Assembly (NCBI GenBank): GCA_973895155.1 | Contig: OZ316892.1 | Span: 13,268,001-13,332,000 of the forward strand | Direction: 5' to 3' | DNA length: 64,000 nt | DNA from: Marsupella aquatica | Taxonomy: Eukaryota; Marchantiophyta | Shown here: in pieces, positions 58,018 to 64,000 of the stretch | Position numbering within the stretch: the first letter of the stretch is position 1 | Layout: the number at the start of each line of letters is the position of its first letter | The notes under the pieces: generated by a model | Databases searched by the model: none | Told to the model about the DNA's origin: nothing | What the model saw: the letters and a program-made list of their open reading frames with translations, nothing else | Made by a program: the position numbers and the translations under genes

Positions 58018-58747
58018 TTAAAACACCCTTAAGTAGCATTCCCCAGATTCAGCTGGGCGCTGAGAAAGAGGAATCACAGTACCATCAATGAGCCCAATAC
58101 ATCCCGGAGATCCTTTCTTGGAAAACTCTTCAGCAATAACTCTGCACTCGGCCCTTGTGGGCCAGGTCAAGTAACCCTTTCGGAAACCCTTTAGTGCATC
58201 TTCCAAAGCTTGAAAGCAACAATTTGTGAAATTGCATAGTGAACCATTACTTACACCCCAGGTTGGAATTAAATGATTCAAGCAGGATTCATTGCCTTTG
58301 TGCCCCAAACTATCCAATGTAACAGCCAGTTGCCACTCAACAGGGGCCTGTTCATTCTGTGAGTTGTTGTAGAACACAGGGTGCTGGTCAATTTGGTGAA
58401 CCAAGGCAAAGAAAGATGCCTTGTCCATCCTTGTCATCTGGCCAAAATGAGTGGAGGGAGTTTGTCCAAATACTGTAGAGCAAACTCTCTCAATTTACTT
58501 GTTACTGTTTTGTCAACAAAAAACCTGGTACTCTCCATCATGACATACAACTCCATCAGCTCATGTGGAGCACCCTCCAATTTGAGGATGTCGGTTTCCT
58601 CATCAGAACATCTGATGAATACAGATCATGGTCTGAATCCAAAATAGATAGTCTGAAGTCATCCAAAGAATCCAAATCGCTACCTGATGCATCAAGGTCA
58701 TCATTCGAGCTCTCCAAAAGGATGTTCAACACCAACCTGTCACGCAC
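58018..58747 (-). pseudogene. PIF/Harbinger-type transposase relic
   Basis: Reading down from 58747, a first piece carries an RDRLVLNIL start; a second piece (58437-58018) is the recognisable transposase part. Its words FYNNSQNEQAPVEWQLAVTL, GVSNGSLCNFT, WPTRAECRVI, GCIGLIDGTVIPLSQRP and GECY follow the order of HARBI1-like DDE transposases, including the first catalytic Asp in LIDGT. Stops separate the pieces and the protein ends soon after GECY, so the C-terminal half with the remaining acidic residues is lost. Confidence 0.75.
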
Positions 58748-60000
58748 AACCTGCAGTACTTTTTGACGGTATGACAGTCAAGGCATATGGTCCACAAAAG
58801 GGCTTTGTGGATGAGGGTTCTGTAAAAAACACTAGAGAGGTAGCAGATGATGTTAGAGGAATTCATACCAAGCACGAAATACAAAGTTCTCTTGCATTAT
58901 GAAAACATACAAATTTTGCTACAAACCATTTGCTTGACATTTACATCAAACAAAGTATTGCCAACATTTATGGAATGGGATTGTTGCCCACAAAATGGAA
59001 AGTGTGCAACAAAATGATTACATAACAGACCAGCTACATGATTTCCCGTGGCTTGGAATTGAGGTTTAGTCCAACACATAAAACAAAAGTTGAACACATA
59101 CAACTTCTCCTAGCCATCCAAATCACAATACTTTAGAGCCCTAACGAGGTCCTCTATAGCTTCTCCAACGGGGTTTGCAGGTTTTTTGTCTGATAATTCA
59201 CTACCCAAGCTAGAGAAGGAGGGAACACAATGCTCGCTCTAGCGGCCCTTCTTTCCTGCACATCGCCAAGTGCAGTCCTTGCATGAAACCATTTTTGAAC
59301 CCCTGGAATCCATACTCAATACTCAGTTCAAACAGTTGCAGCATTGACTTTTACACTGCATGGCATAAGAATGCAACCCCTTAGACAAGAGTGAGCTTGA
59401 CAATGTGACTTCACCTCAAATTGTCGAATGAATTCTCCACTTTGATCAAAGGAGTGATACTTGGATGTCAAACAGGTAAAAATGCAATTTTGGTTACGCT
59501 TGGTTGCACACCAATTTGCTTCACATTGTCATTCCCAGCCAACCTTTCCACAACTACCCCCTCACTGCTATTGTCATATAACCAAAGCAGCAAGGCTTTG
59601 GCAGCCATGGATATTTGAATTCCTGTGTGAAAGTGGAGTCAAACAGGACAAAAACAATGTGCAGTGTTTGCCCCTATGGGCATTGCCATTGACTACAGTT
59701 CATGGGTTAAGTGCACCGGTCATGGCACAAAATTATGGGAGCTTATGGGGGTCTCTGAGACGCTCTACTGCAATCAAAAGGTACTCCCTGGCCTACAGTC
59801 TAGAGTGAAGACTCTAGAGTGAAACCTCTAGACTCTGACTTTAACAAAGGGCATGATTCAAAGTGAAATAAAAATGAGGGATGGGGGCCAAAAAAACAAG
59901 GATGGGTGCAAAAATAATTGAAAATGAAATAACATGAAATCTTTTTTTCAAATTTTTTTCTGTCGCACCTCTATCTTCATTCAAGGAACTGGGTAATCAG
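58748..60000. other. Transposon-derived or intergenic stretch
   Basis: No secure gene. A minus-strand frame around 59310-59110 starts MDSRGSKMVSCKDCTWRCAG and is broken by a TAG; it may belong to the Harbinger relic or another element, but I do not recognise it. Confidence 0.35.
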
Positions 60001-60016
60001 GTTGCTTGTTCGTGAC

Positions 60017-60110
60017 TAACTGGCTTGGGTCAGTTGGCTAGGGGATTAACCTGGAACTAAAAGGTCCCAGGTTCAATCCCTCCTTGACACACAACGGTGT
60101 GGATGGTTTA
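60017..60110 (+). mobile_element. tRNA-derived SINE-like head
   Basis: An A-box-like TGGGTCAGTTGG (60026-60037) and a B-box GGTTCAATCCC (60070-60080) lie at tRNA-like spacing. The flanks do not fold into a full acceptor stem as in a real tRNA gene, so a tRNA-derived SINE is more likely. The 3' end is not defined. Confidence 0.5.
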
Positions 60111-60238
60111 AGGGTGTGGGTGGGATGGTTTTTGTGAGTAGTGGATGGGAGTTCTTTTTATTTCCTCAACCCCTAGTTCCCTACTTTGTGTACCTGATTT
60201 AATCATCTCTCCTCCTGGTGCGGGTCCCTGTTGGATCA

Positions 60239-60830
60239 TGGGGGCTCACCCTGAAATGGGTTCCCTACAAAGAATGTATGTTACTATTGTGATGGGGAGA
60301 GTCTACTAACTGTTCTTACTCATTTCCTTTCAAGACAAAAAATGCTTGTGCGTAAACAAGAAGAGGGACAGATGTCGCTTAGTCGACACTCAACAGAGAG
60401 GTTTGTGGATCCAAGGGGGCTCACCCTGAAATGGGTTCCCTACAAAGAACATCAGTGTCACTATTGTGGTGGGGAGAGTCTACTAAATGTTTTTCAGTCA
60501 TTTCCTTTCAAGAGAAAAGTTTTGTGCATAAACAAGGGACAGATGTGGATGTCGCTTGGTTGACACTCAACATAGAGGTTTGTGGATCCAAAGGGGGCTC
60601 ACCCTGAAATGGGTTCCCTACAAAGAATATCACTGTCACTATTGTAGTTCCCTACAAAGAATATCAATGTCACTATTGTGGTTCCCTACAAAGAATGTCA
60701 ATGTCACTATTGTGGTGGGGAGAGTCTACTAAATGTTTTTTCAGTCATTTCCTTTCAAGAGAAAAAATAGTTGTGCATAAACGAGACGAGGGACGGATGT
60801 CGCTTCGTCGACAATCAACAGAGAGGTTTG
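60239..60830. repeat. Tandem array, about 175-bp unit, three copies
   Basis: Units starting GGGGGCTCACCCTGAAATGG near 60239, 60416 and 60594 carry GGGGAGAGTCTACTAA and a GTCGCTT...GACA...CAACA...GAGAGGTTTGTG-like tail. The third unit contains extra copies of TTCCCTACAAAGAAT plus TCACTATTGTGG (about 35 bp each). Confidence 0.85.
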
Positions 60831-61432
60831 TGAGTAAGCAGATACCTGCCTCGACTAATAACGAAAGCTATCTGTGCCTGTGAGTACAATACTAGTAGAG
60901 GGACGATTGGACGAACGAAGGCTGGCTGGTTCGTGGAATTCGTCCCTCCCCCATCTCCCGGAGCACGATTTGAGCCGATGCATCTCACTCACGAGAGGGG
61001 AGTAGTAGACGGCAATTGACGGGACTGGAAAAGCAACGCATACCGGAGAAGCAGGAGGGGGAAAGTAGGGAGATTGCTGTGACCGGACAGAGCATTTTTT
61101 TTCCACGACGGAATTGTTCTCGCTCGCAGGATACTTTGCTCCATTGTCAATCGTGCATTGCAGTGCAGTTCAGAGCGGTGTCTCTGGTGTGGGAAACGAG
61201 CTAGGCTAGCTACTGAAACAATTTTCTGAATCTGGATGAGGTAGGGTTTGCCGCCTAAAGAACACCTGGGAGATCTTGGGGTGCAACAAAGACGGGCGAG
61301 TTTGGTGACATACCTGCCGCTCCTTGAGATACCAATTCAACTAAAGATTTGGTAGAAACATATTAGTCTACGTAGATGCGCACGCCGCCCAAGTTAGGCC
61401 GAACGTGTGTTAAGAGCGTTTGATTGCGAGCT
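60831..61432 (+). promoter_or_regulatory. Upstream region of the ceramide synthase gene
   Basis: Non-repetitive sequence between the tandem array and the first ATG. It presumably holds the promoter and 5' leader. No motif can be placed with confidence. Confidence 0.3.
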
Positions 61433-64000
61433 ATGATGGGGATCGGAGTTCTAGACACATGGCGAGCGGAATTGCAGTGGCCACAATGGGAAAAAGAGAG
61501 CTATCCAGAGTCCAAGGATCTGATGATGATTCCCGCATTCTCTGTCTTCTTCTTCACTTTCCGCTATTTACTTGACACGTTCGTTTTCGAAGTAACTTGC
61601 CCGAACCTCTCTGTTTTATGCCGCCTCTCAAAGTGTATCTGGATGTCGTGGAGTTTTTGTTTGGAGAGTCTGACGAAGAATTGCTCGCCAAAATTTGTAT
61701 GAAGGACAGGAATGGTAACGAGGGAAGGGGTTAGGATCAGCTATTACATCGTGCATTGCGTAGGTGGGTAGGTGGGTAGGTTGGTAGATAGGATAGGCCT
61801 GTATGCGTGTTAATTGTCATACATCCTGTGTTCGACAGCAGACTACACATTCTATCGCAAACTGGTGCGTGCAATGGTGTCTGTTATGGTTTTTATTCGG
61901 CATTGATCAAGTGCGTGCATGGTTTCGCAGCAGTTGATTGGTACTGTGCTAATGCCTGATTCCGATTGTCCGATACGGGGTCTTGGGGCTGAATCATGTT
62001 TGATTGATTGCAGAAATTAGGGAGAACATTTATACTGGGCAAGTCGGATTCCCAGAAGGAATTTACAGACGAAGGTGCTCTGCTAAAAACGGTTGTCAAG
62101 TTCAAGGAGTCATCGTGGAAGCTGTGCTACTTTCTATCGGCAGAGATTCTGGCTTTATGCATCTCCTACAATGAGCCTTATTTCCTGGATAGTCAGAAAT
62201 TTTGGCTTGGGCCTGGTTCGCAATACTGGCCTGATCAAAAGATAAAGTAAGTTCTCCGAAGTTGCAGCCAAAGCTGTTTTGTTCTCGTTGCTTGTTTTTT
62301 TAATTTAATGGCCGTTCATGAGGGGACATGCAATGCGCGGAGCACGGAAAGTCCGAACGTAACAGCTATTGAAATTCTTGGATTTGCATGGTATGGTACT
62401 TGTCGTCATAAGTATGACTATAGTCGACCTTGATGTTGAGATATTCAAAAAAACTTTACTTTGGGTGAGATTTTTCCTTATCAGCTGCACGTCGCCAATT
62501 TAACGCATGTTTGTAGAATAATCTCGCGTATGTTGTCCATACCGTTTGGTTGTACGCCGAATTGTCCTCGTAAGAACTATTAAAATAAGAATTATTTCAG
62601 CCTCAGCTTTAACTCATACAGAGCACAAAGCAACTAAAGTTTGGAATACTTGAACTCAGACTGAATGATTTATAATTTGTTTGGTTCTTGGCAGGCTCAA
62701 GTTGAAGCTTCTTTATGGATTTGCAGGTGGTTTTTATGCTTACAGCATCCTTGCACTTATATTCTGGGAGACACGGCGCAAGGACTTCGGTGTGAGCATG
62801 TCACATCATGTTGCCACCGTAGTTCTCATTATCTTTTCATATTTGGCCAGGTTCTCTTCCTACCTAATCTTTAAACGCACCCCTTTACCACGTACCCTAT
62901 CTTTGATCTAGATTGACTAGTGTAGACCTAAGTAGCGTTCGTCCAAGTTACGTGATGAATTCAAGCGTGTCGCAACGTCCAAGGCATTTATTGTTATCTT
63001 GGGTTGATTCAGCTAGGTATACAGCAGATTAGGGGGGGGTCTTTGGGCACTCTTCAAAGCACAAGATTGGGTTCTTTCCTTCCTCATATCTGTAGGCCTT
63101 TTTACCATGATGTGTTTGATTTGGAACAGCAACTCGTTATAGTGTGTAATTCACACTTTGCTAACGCGTGGTGGAGCTCATACTAAGGGGCTGATATGAC
63201 CGACTTTGCAGGTTCGCTAGAGTGGGATCTGTGGTACTCGCAGTCCATGATGGAAGTGATGTATTTTTAGAAGTGGGGAAGTTGACGAAGTACAGTGGCT
63301 TGGAGATCATACCCAGCATCGCATTTGTTCTTTTCGCCATATCATGGATTATACTGCGACTTTTGATCTTTCCCTTTTGGGTCATTAGGAGCACGAGGTA
63401 CGGCATCTCTCATGTGCAGAAACTTAGTCCAGATTCCCCATGTCAAGGAAGGATTGCGAAGGCATTCTATAGATTCTTATGTAGACGACAGAGTGAAGTA
63501 TATATATATTTCATCTTTTCGCATGGTGGCACTCAATATAGGGAAATTTAGTGCAATGGTATACTTTCCCTTCCATATTTGTCTCGTCTTCTGTCTCCTC
63601 TTCCAGCTTTTTGTTTCTTTCTAGCGGGTGAGTGGGGCGAGTGCATTCTGTTTTGCTATTTCTTAGAGTTTCAACTGTCTTTCGTGCATTACATCTTATT
63701 CAAGCGAATACTTTTATACAACCTCTAGGATTGATATAGACGTAGGGTATGATGGCCACAATTAGTAAGATATGTTGTGCATCCTAATGCAATATATTCA
63801 TAACTTTTGTGAATGTGGTGTCCTGCAGCTATGAAGTTTTGACAATTCTTGACAGAAACTATCAGAATGGCCCTTTGCTGTACTACATTTTCAACACTTT
63901 GTTGGTCAGCCTCTTTGTTCTTCACATTTATTGGTGGATCCTGATTTGGAGAATGATTGTGAGGCAAATTGAAGCCCGAGGAAAAGTTGCAGATGATGTT
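61433..64000 (+). CDS. LAG1-type ceramide synthase (TLC domain), runs off the window
   Basis: Ceramide synthase of the ER membrane, which N-acylates sphingoid bases. Exons join in frame: 61433-61591, 62014-62246, 62695-62850, 63212-63397 and 63830 to beyond 64000; introns all begin GT and end AG. About 301 residues are present; plant LAG1 homologues have about 300-310, so only a short C-terminus is missing. The TLC/Lag1 core is clear: [45 protein letters not shown], then [15 protein letters not shown]. The paired His of MSHH and the Asp-rich HDGSD are the conserved putative active-site residues. Several hydrophobic spans fit a multi-pass protein. Two adjacent ATGs (61433 and 61436) make the start ambiguous by one residue. 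It resembles Arabidopsis LOH1/LOH3. Confidence 0.93.

Noticed and set aside
60017-60110. A genuine tRNA gene
   Set aside because: A and B boxes are present but no proper acceptor stem or clear anticodon arm could be drawn.
60239-60830. CRISPR-like array
   Set aside because: The units are long, directly tandem and lack short repeats with unique spacers; the genome is eukaryotic.

Overview
The window reads as nuclear DNA of a land plant. Spliced genes with GT-AG introns encode chloroplast and plant-type proteins (a GUN1-like PPR-SMR protein, a NUDX19-like Nudix hydrolase, a plant LAG1-type ceramide synthase), and they are packed between LTR retrotransposons. About one host gene per 9-10 kb and a DNMT3-type methyltransferase carried on a transposon fit a non-seed plant (bryophyte or lycophyte grade) better than a large angiosperm genome. 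That placement is inference.

Layout. 1-1013: 3' end of a Gemin2 gene with a small TIR element next to its last recognisable exon. 1014-11625: an old solo LTR split by a 10.1-kb Ty3/gypsy element of the same family, coding on the minus strand. That element has gag, protease, a DNMT3-like C5 methyltransferase, reverse transcriptase/RNase H, integrase and a terminal PHD finger. One frame runs about 7 kb but is broken by 14 nonsense codons and one frameshift. Its leader holds 5S-rRNA-like boxes and its 5' LTR carries a 638-bp TIR element. 11.6-14.8 kb: intergenic. 14829-18728: GUN1. 18.7-22.5 kb: intergenic with short tandem repeats. 22536-26313: one spliced gene fusing an ASC-1/TRIP4-type zinc finger to an AlkB dioxygenase. 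27570-28826 (minus): intronless Nudix hydrolase. 31272-32021: predicted plastid membrane protein with a bacterial-type PH domain. 32.8-33.4 kb: tandem repeats. 36215-42448: intact young Ty1/copia element. 44151-56586: older copia with a younger minus-strand copia (45236-51289) nested in its leader. 57350-58747: a MITE and a Harbinger-type transposase relic. 60.0-60.8 kb: SINE-like sequence and a tandem array. 61433-64000: ceramide synthase, running off the right edge.

The host genes are mostly housekeeping: snRNP assembly, plastid retrograde signalling, NADH/nucleotide clean-up, sphingolipid synthesis. They do not form a pathway. Two items stand out. One is the gypsy element, whose polyprotein combines a DNA methyltransferase and a chromatin-reader-type finger with the usual retrotransposon enzymes. 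The other is the zinc-finger/AlkB fusion, which joins in one chain two protein types whose human relatives belong to a shared alkylation-repair/ASCC network.
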